Below, in pieces: positions 6,056 through 6,131 of a stretch of DNA of 6,131 nt (within the stretch, counting starts at the first letter, position 1; every line of letters begins with the position of its first letter). The stretch is from Alphaproteobacteria bacterium (GTDB lineage Bacteria; Pseudomonadota; Alphaproteobacteria; Micropepsales; Micropepsaceae): the NCBI GenBank assembly GCA_003246795.1, contig QKCS01000156.1, forward strand, positions 1-6,131, in the 5' to 3' direction. Under the pieces are notes generated by a model. That model had not been told where the DNA came from and made no database searches. It was given only the letters and a program-made list of their open reading frames with translations. The translations under genes were made by a program, and so were the position numbers.

Positions 6056-6131
6056 CACGAGTCCCCCGCCGGCCGAGTCGTCCCCCATTCATCCGGCTCT
6101 CCGGCAAACAGGCGGCCAACCAGCAACCCCC

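Larger units (their letters stand above)
5933..6131. other. Non-coding region after tesB, likely the upstream region of a gene beyond the right edge
   Basis: 199 bases with no credible coding frame. Two GC-rich hairpins (5953-5975 and 6035-6055) flank an AT-rich stretch (about 5983-6034) that stands out from the GC-rich surroundings and looks promoter-like. CTTTGTT occurs twice (5995-6001, 6019-6025), and GTCCCCC twice (6061-6067, 6080-6086). No plus-strand start with a ribosome site appears before the edge, so any downstream gene begins later or is read leftward from outside. Confidence 0.55.

Noticed and set aside
6011..6131. G-quadruplex on the minus strand from several C-runs
   Set aside because: The runs are separated by long, uneven loops, so no canonical four-run quadruplex can be drawn.

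Overview
The window looks like ordinary chromosomal DNA of a GC-rich proteobacterium, most likely an alphaproteobacterium. That guess rests on the GC-rich codon third positions, a small two-helix membrane protein resembling the DUF6460-type families of that class, and the general look of the peptidase and thioesterase. No rRNA, tRNA, CRISPR array, insertion sequence or phage gene is visible. The taxonomic call is an inference from remembered family resemblance.

Left part (1-2632, minus strand): a tight three-gene operon read right to left. It encodes a biotin-dependent acyl-CoA carboxylase carboxyltransferase (beta) subunit of the geranyl-CoA/methylcrotonyl-CoA carboxylase type, then an 89-residue two-helix membrane protein, then an acyl-CoA dehydrogenase cut by the left edge. 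The gaps are 13 and 3 bases, which suggests translational coupling. The carboxylase and the dehydrogenase both resemble AtuC and AtuD of acyclic terpene (citronellol/geraniol) utilisation more than the leucine-pathway LiuB and LiuA. The operon probably oxidises and carboxylates a branched, isoprenoid-like acyl-CoA. The biotin-carrying alpha subunit is not in the window and may lie beyond the left edge.

Middle (2633-4778): a 178-base divergent intergenic region holds a perfect 16-base palindrome. It separates the operon from a plus-strand gene for an exported S9-family (prolyl oligopeptidase/DPP IV-like) serine peptidase with a signal peptide, a beta-propeller and an intact Ser-Asp-His triad.

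Right part (4779-6131): a 59-residue membrane protein on the minus strand ends back to back with the peptidase, with no base between the two stop codons. Diverging from it across 101 bases is tesB, acyl-CoA thioesterase II, with its catalytic Asp and Gln at the same residue numbers as in E. coli and Ser in place of the catalytic Thr. The last 199 bases are non-coding. They hold two short GC-rich hairpins and an AT-rich promoter-like stretch, presumably the control region of a gene beyond the right edge.

The operon and tesB both act on acyl-CoA thioesters, so the area may be a neighbourhood for breakdown of branched or unusual acyl chains. The peptidase has no obvious biochemical link to it. 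I found no clearly new system. The least explained elements are the two small membrane proteins, above all the one embedded in the acyl-CoA operon, and the operator-like palindrome.
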